Shown here one piece after another: positions 27,611-36,937 of a stretch of DNA of 55,499 nucleotides. The notes under the pieces were generated by a model. The model saw only the letters and a program-made list of their open reading frames with translations. It had not been told where the DNA came from and did not search any database. This DNA comes from Magnetospirillum moscoviense (GTDB taxonomy: Bacteria; Pseudomonadota; Alphaproteobacteria; Rhodospirillales; Magnetospirillaceae), in the NCBI RefSeq assembly GCF_001650635.1, contig NZ_LWQU01000112.1:1-55499 (forward strand). The letters are read 5' to 3'. A program made the position numbers and the translations under genes. Positions within the stretch are counted from its first letter, which is position 1. Each line of letters starts with the position of its first letter.

Positions 27611-27874
27611 ATGGGACGTGCCGCCATGCGTAGAGATGTCACCATCACCGCGCGAATTGAGACCGATTTGTCAGACCGCTTGAACCGGCTTGCCGTGATG
27701 CAAGGCCGCAGCAAGTCGTGGGTGGTGGGCGCGGCCATCAAATCCTATCTTGATGCCGAACTGGCCTTCGTCGAGGCGGTCGAGGATGGACTTGCCGACC
27801 TGCGTCAGGGCCGTACCGTACCCCACGACGAGGTTGTTACCCGCTTCCGGTCCCGTTTCGGGAGTGGTGCTTGA
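27611..27874 (+). CDS. Ribbon-helix-helix antitoxin (CopG/ParD type)
   Basis: 87 residues from ATG 27611; ATG 27626 is an alternative that begins at the conserved part. The N-terminal ribbon VTITARIETDLSDRLNRLA and the helices MQGRSKSWVVGAAIKSYLD match the RHH DNA-binding domain. The C-terminal tail would wrap the toxin. It lies upstream of the ParE/RelE-like gene and shares a four-base overlap with it, the classic antitoxin-first arrangement. Confidence 0.87.
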   Translation: MGRAAMRRDVTITARIETDLSDRLNRLAVMQGRSKSWVVGAAIKSYLDAELAFVEAVEDGLADLRQGRTVPHDEVVTRFRSRFGSGA

Positions 27875-28158
27875 TCGTCCGCTGGACGAGACGGGCTGAA
27901 TCCGATCTGTTCGCCCAATGTGACCGGATTGCTCGGGACGATCCCAGACTTGCCGCCCGGATTGGCTTCGAGATTTTTACAATCGTCGATAGTTTGGGCG
28001 ATTTTCCCTATCGTGGCCGTTCTGGACGCGTGGGCGGCACCCGCGAATTGGTTTTGTCCAGATCGCCCTGGGTTGCGGTTTATACGATCAGCGATGACGC
28101 GGTGATCATTCTGCGCCTATTGCATGGCGCTCAGGCCTATCCAGCCCCCGATCAGTGA
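27871..28158 (+). CDS. ParE/RelE-superfamily toxin
   Basis: 95 residues. It begins at TTG 27871, which overlaps the antitoxin stop (TTGA), so translation is probably coupled and weak relative to the antitoxin. The ParE-type fold is indicated by VRWTRRAESDLFAQCDRIA, FPYRGRSGRVGGTRELVL, YTISDDAVIILRLLHGAQAYP. ParE-like members poison gyrase; RelE-like members cut mRNA. The local base composition is markedly lower in G+C (45% in the 60 bases from 27961) than the neighbours, which suggests transfer. Confidence 0.87.
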   Translation: MIVRWTRRAESDLFAQCDRIARDDPRLAARIGFEIFTIVDSLGDFPYRGRSGRVGGTRELVLSRSPWVAVYTISDDAVIILRLLHGAQAYPAPDQ

Positions 28159-28176
28159 CACCTGTTGAATATGGGA

Positions 28177-28947
28177 TCAATCGTGGTGCCACAGGCCCGA
28201 CAGCTTGTGGAAGCCGTGGCGGTGCACGGTATGGAACTCTTTGCCGTTCCATCCGCGCACCTCGACGGTGATTGCGGGCATGCCGACCCGGATCAGGGCA
28301 TAGCCGTTGGCATCCTCGCGCAGCCGGGTCGAGCAGGCGGTCGAGGCCTGCACCAGCACACACGAGTGGTGATGGCCGGCATGGATCAGCTCGATATGGG
28401 CATGGTGGACATGGCCGGCCAGCACCAGGTCGATACCGCGCTCGGCCAGGCTGGCGAAGGGGTGGCCGGCCTTGGCGGTCGAGGGCGGATGGTGCAGGAA
28501 GGCGATGCGGCAATGGCTGGCCGGCGTCTCGGCCAGCACCTGATCGACATGGTCCAGATGATGGTCGCGCAACTTGCCGCTTTTCCAGCGCAGATGACGG
28601 GTGCTGTCCAGCCCGACCACCACCAGGCGCTCGTCGGTCCAGACCGGGCTTTCGTCATGATCGGGAAGGTGGCGGGCGAACTTGGCGCGCGGCGCGAACA
28701 GGCGGGCCAGCGGGCGATAAAGCGGGGCCAGATCGTGGTTGCCCGGCACCACCAAGGACGGCGCAGGCAAGCTTTCCAGAAAGGCGCGGGCCTGGGCGAA
28801 CTGGGCGGTGCGGGCCCGCTGGGTCAAGTCGCCCGACACGATGACCAGATCGGGCCGGTGCTGTTTCAGGTCGTGACGCAGGGCGGCGACGACCTGATCG
28901 TCGGTGCGGCCGAAATGCAGGTCGGACAGATGGGCGATCAGTCTCAT
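28177..28947 (-). CDS. Metallophosphoesterase (CpdA-like)
   Basis: 256 residues of a calcineurin-like phosphoesterase with all metal-binding blocks: DLHFG at the N terminus, GDLT, GNHD, FLHHPP and GHVHHAH. The length and motif spacing resemble cyclic-nucleotide phosphodiesterase CpdA, but the substrate cannot be fixed. Its start overlaps the end of the upstream lipid kinase gene by four bases (28944-28947), so the pair is co-translated. Confidence 0.85.
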   Translation of the reverse strand: MRLIAHLSDLHFGRTDDQVVAALRHDLKQHRPDLVIVSGDLTQRARTAQFAQARAFLESLPAPSLVVPGNHDLAPLYRPLARLFAPRAKFARHLPDHDESPVWTDERLVVVGLDSTRHLRWKSGKLRDHHLDHVDQVLAETPASHCRIAFLHHPPSTAKAGHPFASLAERGIDLVLAGHVHHAHIELIHAGHHHSCVLVQASTACSTRLREDANGYALIRVGMPAITVEVRGWNGKEFHTVHRHGFHKLSGLWHHD

Positions 28948-29858
28948 GGAACGGCCTTGGGCGGGGCAGGGGGCGGCACCAGCATGCGCAAGGCCTTGGG
29001 ATTGACGCGAAACACCAAGGGCGAGGCCAGCACCGTGACCTCACCGTCCAGGGACAGCATGACCCGGCGCTTGCGCCCGGTCACCCGGACCTCGTGGGCG
29101 CTGAAGGTTTCCAGCAGGCTGCCGACCCGCCAGCGGCCGATCAGGGCGTTGAAGGCCAGCCACAGCAACGACAGGCGCGAATTGCACTTGGCGATGTGGA
29201 CCACCAACTCGCCCTGGTCCAGCGTCTGGCGTTTCAGCGGCAAAGGCTCTTCGCGCCAGGCATTGTTGGAAATGACCAGAAGCGGCGTCGATACCGTGGT
29301 GGTGTTGTCGCCGATGGCCAGCGTCACCGTCACCATCGGATAGCGGCGAAAGGCCCGAAGCGCCGCCAGGGCGAAGGCCGGCCACTTGGTCAATCCCTCG
29401 CGCTGCAGGCGGTCGCGGCGGCGCACCACCCGCGGATGCATGCCCAACGACGCCCAGATGGCGAAGGGCAGGCCGTTGACCTCGCCCAAATCGATCTCGG
29501 CCTCGTGGGCGCCGGCCAGCACCCGGGCCGCCTCGACCGGGTCCAGCGGCAGGCCGATGTCGCGGGCCAACAGGTTCAAGGTCCCCAGTGGCAACAGGCC
29601 CAGCGGCTTGGTGCGGCCGATGCCGGCCAGCACGGCGGTCAGGATGGTGCCGTCGCCGCCGCCGGCGATCACCGCGTCGATGTCGGACCGGGTCGCCAGC
29701 GCCGACAGCCGGGCGGCCAGGTCGCGTCGGCCGCAGACCTCGACCTCGACCGCGTGACCGGCGGCCTGGAACTGGTCGGCGATCGCCTCGACCGTCTGTT
29801 CCAACGGAAGGCGGCGGAAGGTGCCGGCGGCACGGTTGATGACCAGGGCAAGGCGCAT
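28944..29858 (-). CDS. Diacylglycerol kinase-like lipid kinase
   Basis: 304 residues of the DAGK catalytic family (YegS/DgkB/LCB5 type). The nucleotide-binding signature AGGGDGTI is near residue 67, preceded by INRAAG, and LPLGTLNLLARDIGLP follows. The C-terminal beta-sandwich carries SLDGEV. It phosphorylates a lipid alcohol such as diacylglycerol or a sphingoid-like base. It is first in a two-gene unit with the phosphoesterase and is transcribed divergently from the acyl-CoA synthetase. Confidence 0.9.
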   Translation of the reverse strand: MRLALVINRAAGTFRRLPLEQTVEAIADQFQAAGHAVEVEVCGRRDLAARLSALATRSDIDAVIAGGGDGTILTAVLAGIGRTKPLGLLPLGTLNLLARDIGLPLDPVEAARVLAGAHEAEIDLGEVNGLPFAIWASLGMHPRVVRRRDRLQREGLTKWPAFALAALRAFRRYPMVTVTLAIGDNTTTVSTPLLVISNNAWREEPLPLKRQTLDQGELVVHIAKCNSRLSLLWLAFNALIGRWRVGSLLETFSAHEVRVTGRKRRVMLSLDGEVTVLASPLVFRVNPKALRMLVPPPAPPKAVP

Positions 29859-29976
29859 GGGGAAATCCAGCCCGGCTTGAGCGCCGCTGTCAATTGCTGA
29901 AAAGGCGGGCGTTGAAAAAGGGGGGCGGGCGACGCATTCTCGTGCTCAAGCAAGCAGCGACCCAGGAGACCAGAAA

Positions 29977-31605
29977 ATGGCGCATCCCTACGACACCCAC
30001 CTGGACAAGAACCCGGCTAATTTCGTGGCGCTGACGCCGCTGCATTTCCTCGAGCGGGCCGCCAGCGTTTACCCGGCGCGGGTGGCGGTGATCCATGGCG
30101 AGTTGCGCTTCACCTGGGCCGAAATCTATGCCCGCGCGCGACGCCTGGGCTCGGCGCTGGCCAAGCGGGGCATCGGGGTGGGCGACACCGTGGCGGTGAT
30201 GGCCCCCAACGTGCCGGCGATCTTCGAGGCCCATTTCGGCGTGCCGATGATCGGCGCGGTGCTGAACGCCTTGAACATCCGCCTGGATGCCGAGGCCCTG
30301 GCCTTCATCCTTGACCATGGCGAGGCCCGTGTGCTGATCACCGACCGCGAATTCTCGGGCGTGATCAAGAAGGCGCTGACCATGACGGCGCGCAAGGACA
30401 TCCTGGTCATCGACATCGACGACCCGGCCTATAGCGGCGGCGAGCTGTTGGGCGAGATGACCTACGAGGCGTTCCTGGAAACCGGCGATTCCGATTTCGC
30501 CTGGCGCTGGCCCGCAGACGAATGGGAAGCCATCGCGCTCAATTACACCTCGGGCACCACCGGCAATCCCAAGGGCGTGGTCTACCACCATCGCGGCGCT
30601 TACTTGAACGCCATCGGCAATGCCATGACCTGGGGCATGAGCGGCCATCCGGTCTATCTGTGGACCCTGCCGATGTTCCATTGCAACGGCTGGTGCTTCC
30701 CGTGGACGGTGACCGCCCTGGCCGGCACCCATGTCTGCCTGCGCCGGGTCGATGCCGCCCACATGTTCGCCGCCATCGAGGCCCACAAGGTCACCCATCT
30801 GTGCGGTGCGCCCATCGTCATGGGGCTGTTGATCAACGCCTCGGACGCCGACCGCCGACCGCTGCCCCATCAGGTCGAGTTCATGACCGCCGCTGCGCCG
30901 CCGCCGGCCGCCGTGATCGGCCGGCTGGAAAGCCAGGGCTTCAAGATCACCCACGTCTACGGCCTGACCGAGGTCTATGGACCGGCCTCGGTCTGTTCGT
31001 GGCACGAGGAATGGGACGAACTGCCGCTGGACGAACGGGCCCGGCTGAAAGCCCGCCAGGGCGTGCGCTATGTGATGGAGGAAGGCCTGATGGTCGCCGA
31101 TCCCACCACGCTGGAACCATGCCCGAAGGACGGCGTCACCATGGGCGAGGTGTTCTTCCGCGGCAACGTGGTGATGAAGGGCTATCTGAAGAATCCCAAG
31201 GCCACCGACGAGGCCTTCGCCGGCGGCTGGTTCCACACCGGCGATCTGGGGGTGTGGCACGCCGACGGCTATCTGGAACTGAAGGACCGGTCCAAGGACA
31301 TCATCATCTCGGGCGGCGAGAACATCTCGACCATCGAGGTCGAGGGCGTGCTGTACCAGCACCCCGACGTGGTCGAGGCCGCCGTGGTGGCCCGGCCCGA
31401 CGAGAAGTGGGGCGAGACGCCCTGCGCCTTCGTGATGCTGAAGGACGGGGCCAGCGTGTCCGAAAAGGACATCATCGACTTCACCCGCCAGAAGCTGGCC
31501 CATTTCAAATGCCCGCGTACGGTGGTCTTCGGTCCCTTGCCCAAGACCTCGACCGGCAAGATCCAGAAGTTCATCCTGCGCGAGACCGCGAAGGGGCTGG
31601 GCTGA
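29977..31605 (+). CDS. AMP-dependent acyl-CoA synthetase
   Basis: 542 residues. The adenylate-forming motif YTSGTTGNPKGVVY (about residue 190), the YGLTEVYGP motif, GWFHTGDLGVWHADGY and the C-terminal hinge with catalytic Lys in PKTSTGKIQKF are all present. The sequence pattern NALNIRLDAEALAFIL is typical of the medium/long-chain acyl-CoA ligase branch that also includes DmdB-like methylmercaptopropionate-CoA ligases. It activates a carboxylic acid to its CoA thioester. Substrate is not decided by sequence. AGGAG lies before the ATG at 29977. Confidence 0.9.
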   Translation: MAHPYDTHLDKNPANFVALTPLHFLERAASVYPARVAVIHGELRFTWAEIYARARRLGSALAKRGIGVGDTVAVMAPNVPAIFEAHFGVPMIGAVLNALNIRLDAEALAFILDHGEARVLITDREFSGVIKKALTMTARKDILVIDIDDPAYSGGELLGEMTYEAFLETGDSDFAWRWPADEWEAIALNYTSGTTGNPKGVVYHHRGAYLNAIGNAMTWGMSGHPVYLWTLPMFHCNGWCFPWTVTALAGTHVCLRRVDAAHMFAAIEAHKVTHLCGAPIVMGLLINASDADRRPLPHQVEFMTAAAPPPAAVIGRLESQGFKITHVYGLTEVYGPASVCSWHEEWDELPLDERARLKARQGVRYVMEEGLMVADPTTLEPCPKDGVTMGEVFFRGNVVMKGYLKNPKATDEAFAGGWFHTGDLGVWHADGYLELKDRSKDIIISGGENISTIEVEGVLYQHPDVVEAAVVARPDEKWGETPCAFVMLKDGASVSEKDIIDFTRQKLAHFKCPRTVVFGPLPKTSTGKIQKFILRETAKGLG

Positions 31606-31625
31606 CCACCGGGGCCCGTGAGCGT

Positions 31626-31654
31626 TTGACCTGTCCAACCGGCCTCTGTTAGCA
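31626..31654 (+). promoter_or_regulatory. Sigma-70 promoter of the first HD-GYP gene
   Basis: TTGACC (31626-31631), a 17-bp spacer and TTAGCA (31649-31654), 29 bases before the TTG start at 31683. Confidence 0.55.
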
Positions 31655-31682
31655 TCTGCTCAGTTGGGGCAGGGGGGGCGCC

Positions 31683-32801
31683 TTGAACGAGGTCGACCAG
31701 GGGCTTTATCGTGGGGTCGCCGAACGCTTGATCTGTCTTCATGACGAGATCAAGACCGACGGGACGTTGGTGGCGCTGAACCGCGTCGCCATCGCCCTTT
31801 ACGATGCCAAGACAGATCTGCTCAAGACCTTCATCCATTCGTCCGACGGCGACAGCCCGCTGGTCAACCACACCAGCCGGCTGGCCGACGTGCCCAGCCT
31901 GCAGCAACTGGCCGGGACCGGGGCGCGGCGGATCATCCACGATCTGACCGAGGCGGCCGAGCGCGGTCAGGACCATGCCCGCCGCCTGATCGCCGCCGGC
32001 TATCGTTCCAGCTACACCATGCCGATCCAGCATCGCGGCATCCTGTACGGCTTCGTGTTCTTCAATTCGTTCCAGGCCGGATATTTCGCCCCGTCGGTGG
32101 TGCAGCGACTGCGGCCCTATGCCGAACTGATCGCGCTGTCGATCATGCGCGATCTCGACACCCTTCGGATGATGCAGGCGGCGGTCAAGACCATCCGCTC
32201 GGTCAGCTCGGCCCGCGACGAGGAAACCGGGGCGCATCTGGCCCGCATGGCCCGCTATGCCCAGGTGGTGGCACAGCGCCTTGCTGGCCCCAACGGGCTG
32301 ACCGACGAATATGTGGAATATCTGTTCCAGTTCTGCCCGCTGCACGATGTCGGCAAGATCGCCGTGGCCGACGCGATCCTGCTCAAGCCCGGCCGGCTGA
32401 CCGCCGACGAATTCACCGCCATGAAGGCCCATGTGGCCAAGGGCGTGGAAATCGTCGACGGCATGATCAACGATTTCGAGTTGCGCTCGCTTCCTCATTT
32501 CCAAGTCTTGCGCAACATTGTCGCTTACCATCACGAAGCCTTGGATGGATCGGGTTATCCCTATGGTTTATCTGGGGTGGACATTCCAATCGAGGCACGC
32601 ATCGCCGCCGTCGCCGACGTCTTCGACGCCCTGACCTCGACCCGGCCATACAAGGAGGCCTGGGACGTAGACCGGGCTCTGGGCCTGCTGCGAGACATGT
32701 CCGGCATCAAGTTCGCCCCTGATTGCGTTGCCGCCTTATGTGAAAGCGAAGCCGAGATCCGTGAAATCCAGGCGAAGTTCACCGAAACTGTTTTTGATTG
32801 A
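31683..32801 (+). CDS. GAF-like/HD-GYP domain protein (first of a tandem pair)
   Basis: 372 residues starting at TTG 31683 after a G-rich site. Residues 1 to about 160 form a GAF-like sensor (YRSSYTMPIQHRGILYGFVFFNS). Residues about 180-372 form an HD-GYP domain with RDEETGAHLARM, HDVGKIAV, HH at residues in AYHHEALDGSGYP, and DVFDALTS. HD-GYP enzymes hydrolyse cyclic di-GMP. All metal ligands I can identify are kept, so activity is likely. The sensor signal is unknown. It is closely similar along its length to the next gene. Confidence 0.9.
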   Translation: MNEVDQGLYRGVAERLICLHDEIKTDGTLVALNRVAIALYDAKTDLLKTFIHSSDGDSPLVNHTSRLADVPSLQQLAGTGARRIIHDLTEAAERGQDHARRLIAAGYRSSYTMPIQHRGILYGFVFFNSFQAGYFAPSVVQRLRPYAELIALSIMRDLDTLRMMQAAVKTIRSVSSARDEETGAHLARMARYAQVVAQRLAGPNGLTDEYVEYLFQFCPLHDVGKIAVADAILLKPGRLTADEFTAMKAHVAKGVEIVDGMINDFELRSLPHFQVLRNIVAYHHEALDGSGYPYGLSGVDIPIEARIAAVADVFDALTSTRPYKEAWDVDRALGLLRDMSGIKFAPDCVAALCESEAEIREIQAKFTETVFD

Positions 32802-32822
32802 CGGTTGCGTTACAACCTGTTT

Positions 32823-32852
32823 TTGACGCTGACGCAGAAATTAACGTATAGT
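32823..32852 (+). promoter_or_regulatory. Sigma-70 promoter of the second HD-GYP gene
   Basis: TTGACG (32823-32828), an 18-bp spacer and TATAGT (32847-32852), 35 bases before the ATG at 32887. The second gene can therefore be expressed separately from the first. Confidence 0.65.
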
Positions 32853-32886
32853 CCGCTCCAAGCAATATTGGATCGCGACACGCATC

Positions 32887-34026
32887 ATGGGGATCACGTC
32901 CGCTTCAGACTCGACGAAGGTGGCATATCGGCCGATCCAACAGGGTCTGGCCGAACGGCTGATGTGCCTGCATGACGAGATGAAGCGCGATTTCGACGGT
33001 GTCAACCGCATCGCCGTCGCCATCTACGAACAAAAGACCGACATCTTGCGGTCGTTCGTCCATTCCTCGGAAAGCGACAATCCGTTCGACCACACCGTCG
33101 CTCGGCTGGCCGACCTGAAATCGCTGGCGGAACTGGCCCGCACCGGGGCCAGGCGGGTGATCAACGATCTGACCGACCATGTCAGTTCGGCGCCGGCCCA
33201 TCGCCGCCGGCTGACCGGGGCGGGCTATCTGTCCAGCTACACCGTGCCGATCTTCCACAAGGGCGTGTTCTACGGTTTCGTGTTCTTCAATTCGTTCCGC
33301 AAGGGCTATTTCACCGGTCCGGTGGTGCGCGGCCTGAAGGCCATCGCCGAGGTGGTGTCGCTGCAGACCATCATGGAACTGGACGCGATCCGCATGATCC
33401 AGGCGGCGGTCAAGACGGTGCGCCAGATCAGCCGCGTCAGGGACGAGGAAACCGGCACCCACCTCGAGCGGATGTCGCGCTATACCCGGCTGATCGCGCT
33501 TCGGCTGGCGCCGCGCAAGGGCATGAGCGACGAATGGGTCGAGTTCCTGTTCCAGTTCTCGCCCTTGCACGATGTCGGCAAGATCGCCGTGCCCGACCAG
33601 ATCCTGTTCAAGCCCGGCCGGCTGACCACCGAAGAATTCGAGATCATGAAAAGCCATGTCGGGCGCGGCAACGAGATCGTCCAGGTGATGGCCGAGACCT
33701 TCCGCCTGACCCAGGCGCCCTATCTGCGGGTGCTGCGCAACGTGGTGGCTCATCACCATGAAGCGGTGGACGGGTCGGGCTATCCGGCCGGCCTGGCCGG
33801 CGACGAGGTGTCGCTGGAAGGCCGCATCGTCGCCGTCGCCGACGTGTTCGACGCCCTGACCAGCACGCGCCCCTACAAGAAGCCGTGGAGCGTTGAAGAC
33901 GCTCTGGGCTTCCTGACCGAGCAATCGGGCAAGAAGTTCGATCCGGAAGCGGTCGAGGTGCTGAAGCAAAGCCGATCGGCCATCGCCGACATCCAGCGCC
34001 AGTTCGCCGAAGCCCCGTTGGATTAA
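32887..34026 (+). CDS. GAF-like/HD-GYP domain protein (second of a tandem pair)
   Basis: 379 residues from ATG 32887. The architecture matches the preceding gene: GAF-like sensor with LSSYTVPIFHKGVFYGFVFF, then HD-GYP with RDEETGTHLERM, HDVGKIAV, HHHEAVDGSGYPAGL and DVFDALTS. The two proteins share long identical blocks, so they come from a tandem duplication with later divergence, mainly in the sensor and the C-terminal tail. Predicted cyclic di-GMP phosphodiesterase. It ends four bases before mepA. Confidence 0.92.
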   Translation: MGITSASDSTKVAYRPIQQGLAERLMCLHDEMKRDFDGVNRIAVAIYEQKTDILRSFVHSSESDNPFDHTVARLADLKSLAELARTGARRVINDLTDHVSSAPAHRRRLTGAGYLSSYTVPIFHKGVFYGFVFFNSFRKGYFTGPVVRGLKAIAEVVSLQTIMELDAIRMIQAAVKTVRQISRVRDEETGTHLERMSRYTRLIALRLAPRKGMSDEWVEFLFQFSPLHDVGKIAVPDQILFKPGRLTTEEFEIMKSHVGRGNEIVQVMAETFRLTQAPYLRVLRNVVAHHHEAVDGSGYPAGLAGDEVSLEGRIVAVADVFDALTSTRPYKKPWSVEDALGFLTEQSGKKFDPEAVEVLKQSRSAIADIQRQFAEAPLD

Positions 34027-34030
34027 GACC

Positions 34031-34882
34031 ATGCGGCGGTTGATGATCCTGGTGGCCTGCTTGATGTCTTCCGCGGCCGGGGCCTCGCCGGCCGATCGGT
34101 GGGCGGCGATCGGCCAGCCCTCGGCCGACGACCATCCGCGCGCCATCGGGGGCGCAGCGGCCGGCTGCATCGCAGGCGCGGTGGCGCTGCCGCCCGACGG
34201 AACCGGCTATCAGGTGCTGCGGCTCGAACGCAATCGCAACTGGTCCCATCCCCGCACCATCGCCTTCATCCAGGATCTGGGCCGCAAGGCGGCCGCCGAC
34301 GGGGCGGGGCCGTTGTTGATCGGCGATCTGTCGCAGCCGCGCGGCGGCCCGATGGCCTATGGCCACGGCAGCCACCAGAACGGGATCGATGTCGATATCT
34401 GGTTCCGGTTGCCCGGGCGGGCCTTGATGCCCGACGAGCGGTCGCGGCCGGTGCCGATGTCGATGGTCAAGGGTAAGGCGGTCGATGCCAAGACCTGGAC
34501 CCCACGGCACCTGAAATTGCTGGAACGCGCCGCCGGCCCGCCCGAGGTCGATCGCATCTTCGTCAACCCGGCCATCAAGGCCGCCGCCTGCCGCTCGGCC
34601 AAGGGCGACCGCGCCTGGCTGGCCAAGCTGCGGCCGTGGTGGGGCCATGACGAGCATTTCCACGTCCGCCTGTCCTGTCCGCCCGGCGATGGCGAGTGCG
34701 CCCCCCAGGCATCGGTTCCCGACGGCGACGGTTGTGGGGCGGAACTGCAATCCTGGTTGGCGCGTCCGACCATCCTGCCCGAGCTGGGCCGCGACAAGCC
34801 CAACACCCGCCGGCCGGTCCTGCCCGAGGCCTGCACCGCCATCCTGGACCGCCCAGCGCGGATTCCGGCGGCGGCACGCTGA
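34031..34882 (+). CDS. mepA: Penicillin-insensitive murein endopeptidase MepA
   Basis: 283 residues. An N-terminal signal peptide ends near ASSAAGAS-type sequence ([19 protein letters not shown]). The LAS-family zinc-peptidase ligands are in [14 protein letters not shown] (His and Asp) and [15 protein letters not shown] (His pair). Conserved Cys residues fit the periplasmic MepA pattern. It cuts the D-Ala-mesoDAP cross-link of peptidoglycan. It starts four bases after the second HD-GYP gene, so cell-wall cleavage may be co-expressed with cyclic di-GMP turnover. Confidence 0.93.
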   Translation: MRRLMILVACLMSSAAGASPADRWAAIGQPSADDHPRAIGGAAAGCIAGAVALPPDGTGYQVLRLERNRNWSHPRTIAFIQDLGRKAAADGAGPLLIGDLSQPRGGPMAYGHGSHQNGIDVDIWFRLPGRALMPDERSRPVPMSMVKGKAVDAKTWTPRHLKLLERAAGPPEVDRIFVNPAIKAAACRSAKGDRAWLAKLRPWWGHDEHFHVRLSCPPGDGECAPQASVPDGDGCGAELQSWLARPTILPELGRDKPNTRRPVLPEACTAILDRPARIPAAAR

Positions 34883-34911
34883 TTTCCGCCCCCCGATAAC
34901 CCACGTCAGGC

Positions 34912-34940
34912 TTGCCAAGCCGGCCGAGAGGGAGTACAAG
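34912..34940 (+). promoter_or_regulatory. Promoter of rpsB
   Basis: TTGCCA (34912-34917), a 17-bp spacer and TACAAG (34935-34940). The start codon is 124 bases beyond the -10 box, leaving a long leader. Confidence 0.6.
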
Positions 34941-34946
34941 CCGCCG

Positions 34947-35063
34947 ATCAATCCGCACGCGGGTCCGCGGCGGCGTGCTAGTCGCGTCGTCGCTCCGGTG
35001 TCGGGGCTCGTCCCCGGCGACACCCGCGGAGGCTTAACCGGAGAATGGAAGGAATTTTCTCCA
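34947..35063 (+). promoter_or_regulatory. Structured 5' leader of rpsB
   Basis: The roughly 117-nt leader is rich in stems. The clearest has GGTGTC (34997-35002) pairing with GACACC (35019-35024) and GGGG (35003-35006) with CCCC (35012-35015). In many bacteria S2 represses its own mRNA through a leader structure; this leader is a candidate. I cannot match it to a named RNA family by eye. Confidence 0.35.
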
Positions 35064-35852
35064 ATGGCTCTGCCCACTTTCACCATGCGTCAACTCGTCG
35101 AAGCCGGCGTGCATTTCGGTCACAACACCCGCCGCTGGAACCCGAAGATGGCGCCGTACCTGTTCGGCATCCGCAACGGTATCCACATCATCGACCTGCA
35201 GCAGTCGGTCCCGATGCTGCATGCGGCGATGACCGCGGTGCGTAACGTCGTCGCCGGTGGCGGCCGCGTCCTGTTCGTCGGCACCAAGCGCGCAGCCTCG
35301 GACATCGTCGCCGAATCGGCCAAGAAGTGCGGCCAGTACTACGTCAACCATCGTTGGCTGGGCGGCATGCTGACCAACTGGAAGACCATCTCGCACTCGA
35401 TCAAGCGCCTGCGCGAGCTCGACGAGCAGCTGGCCTCGGGCGCCCTGTCGGCGCTGACCAAGAAGGAACAGCTGGTCCTGTCGCGCGAGAAGGAAAAGCT
35501 CGACCGCGCCCTGGGCGGCATCAAGGACATGGGCGGCCTGCCCGACATCCTGTTCATCATCGATACCAACAAGGAATCGCTGGCGGTTCAGGAAGCCAAC
35601 AAGCTGGGCATCCCGGTGGTGGCCATCCTGGATTCGAACTCGGATCCGGCCGGCATCACCTTCCCGGTTCCCGGCAATGACGACGCCATCCGCGCCATCC
35701 AGTCCTATTGTGATCTGGTTGCCGGCGCCGTGCTGGACGGCATCCAGGCCGAAATCGGCCGCGCCGGCGGCGACATCGGCGCCCAGGCCGAGGCCCCGGT
35801 CGAGGTGATCGCCGCCGAAGCCGAGCCCGAGGTTGTCGCTCAGGCCGAATAA
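35064..35852 (+). CDS. rpsB: 30S ribosomal protein S2
   Basis: 262 residues with classic S2 sequence: [47 protein letters not shown] and [12 protein letters not shown]. The C-terminal Ala/Glu-rich tail extends beyond the usual core. It begins the conserved rpsB-tsf-pyrH-frr run. The start ATG 35064 is preceded by AAGGAA. Confidence 0.98.
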   Translation: MALPTFTMRQLVEAGVHFGHNTRRWNPKMAPYLFGIRNGIHIIDLQQSVPMLHAAMTAVRNVVAGGGRVLFVGTKRAASDIVAESAKKCGQYYVNHRWLGGMLTNWKTISHSIKRLRELDEQLASGALSALTKKEQLVLSREKEKLDRALGGIKDMGGLPDILFIIDTNKESLAVQEANKLGIPVVAILDSNSDPAGITFPVPGNDDAIRAIQSYCDLVAGAVLDGIQAEIGRAGGDIGAQAEAPVEVIAAEAEPEVVAQAE

Positions 35853-35871
35853 GGCGTTGATTGACGATAGA

Positions 35872-35899
35872 CGGCGGCGACCTGCGTCGCCGCCGTTTT
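35872..35899 (+). terminator. Terminator or attenuator between rpsB and tsf
   Basis: CGGCGGCGAC (35872-35881) and GTCGCCGCCG (35886-35895) pair perfectly over 10 bp with a 4-nt loop, followed by TTTT. It may reduce read-through into tsf rather than stop it fully. Confidence 0.8.
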
Positions 35900-35960
35900 C
35901 GTAAGAAAATCAAGCTATTGAACGCAATATCTTAGACTGCACACGAAGAGGAAAGCTGAC

Positions 35961-36887
35961 ATGGCCGAGATTACCGCTGCGCTTGTCAAGGAGCTGCGCG
36001 AGAAGAGTGGCGCCGGCATGATGGACTGCAAGAAGGCGCTGGGCGAGACCGCCGGCGACGTCGAAGCGGCCATCGACTGGCTGCGCAAGAAGGGTCTGGC
36101 CGCCGCCGCCAAGAAGGCCGGCCGCGTCGCCGCCGAGGGTCTGGTCGCCGTTGCCGCCTCGGGCACCAAGGGCGTCGCCGTCGAAGTGAACGCCGAGACC
36201 GATTTCGTCGGCCGCAACGACCAGTTCCAGGGCTTCGTCAAGGCCGTCGCCCAGGTCGCCCTGGATGCCGGTTCGGACGTCGAGGCCATCAAGGCCGCCG
36301 CCTGCCCGGGCGCCGACAAGTCGGTCGCCGACCAGCTGACCGCCCTGATCGCCACCATCGGCGAGAACATGAACCTGCGCCGCGCCGTTCGCCTGGAAGT
36401 GTCGGCTGGATTGGTCGCCACCTACATGCACTCGGCCACCGCGCCGGGTCTGGGCAAGATCGGCGTGCTGGTCGCGCTGGAATCGACCGGTGACAAGGCC
36501 AAGCTGGAAGCGCTGGGCAAGCAGATCGCCATGCATGTCGCCGCAGCCAACCCGCTGTTCCTGGATGTCAGCTCGGTTGACACCACCGCCCTCGACCGCG
36601 AGCGCGACGTGCTGACCGAACAGGCCAAGGCCTCGGGCAAGCCGGCCGCCGTCATCGAGAAGATGGTCGAAGGCCGCGTGCGCAAGTACTACGAGGAAGT
36701 CTGCCTGCTCGAGCAGGTGTTCGTCATCGACCAGGAGACCAAGATCTCGAAGGTCGTCGAGAACGCCGCCAAGGATGTCGGCGCGCCCGTCAAGCTGACC
36801 GGCTTCGCCCGCTTCGCCCTGGGCGAGGGCATCGAGAAGGAAGAGAAGGACTTCGCCGCCGAAGTCGCCGCCCAACTGGGCGGCTGA
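35961..36887 (+). CDS. tsf: Elongation factor Ts
   Basis: 308 residues. The N-terminal UBA-like helix pair ([20 protein letters not shown]) and the EF-Tu contact motif [10 protein letters not shown] are present, and the core and dimerisation region end with the family pattern [10 protein letters not shown]. It exchanges GDP for GTP on EF-Tu. AGAGGAAAG lies before the ATG at 35961. Confidence 0.98.
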   Translation: MAEITAALVKELREKSGAGMMDCKKALGETAGDVEAAIDWLRKKGLAAAAKKAGRVAAEGLVAVAASGTKGVAVEVNAETDFVGRNDQFQGFVKAVAQVALDAGSDVEAIKAAACPGADKSVADQLTALIATIGENMNLRRAVRLEVSAGLVATYMHSATAPGLGKIGVLVALESTGDKAKLEALGKQIAMHVAAANPLFLDVSSVDTTALDRERDVLTEQAKASGKPAAVIEKMVEGRVRKYYEEVCLLEQVFVIDQETKISKVVENAAKDVGAPVKLTGFARFALGEGIEKEEKDFAAEVAAQLGG

Positions 36888-36902
36888 GGCGCGAAACCGA
36901 AA

Positions 36903-36937
36903 GGCCGCCGGATCCTTGGTCCGGCGGCCGTTTCTTT
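36903..36937 (+). terminator. Rho-independent terminator after tsf
   Basis: GGCCGCCGGA (36903-36912) pairs perfectly with TCCGGCGGCC (36920-36929), followed by gtttcttt. Confidence 0.85.
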
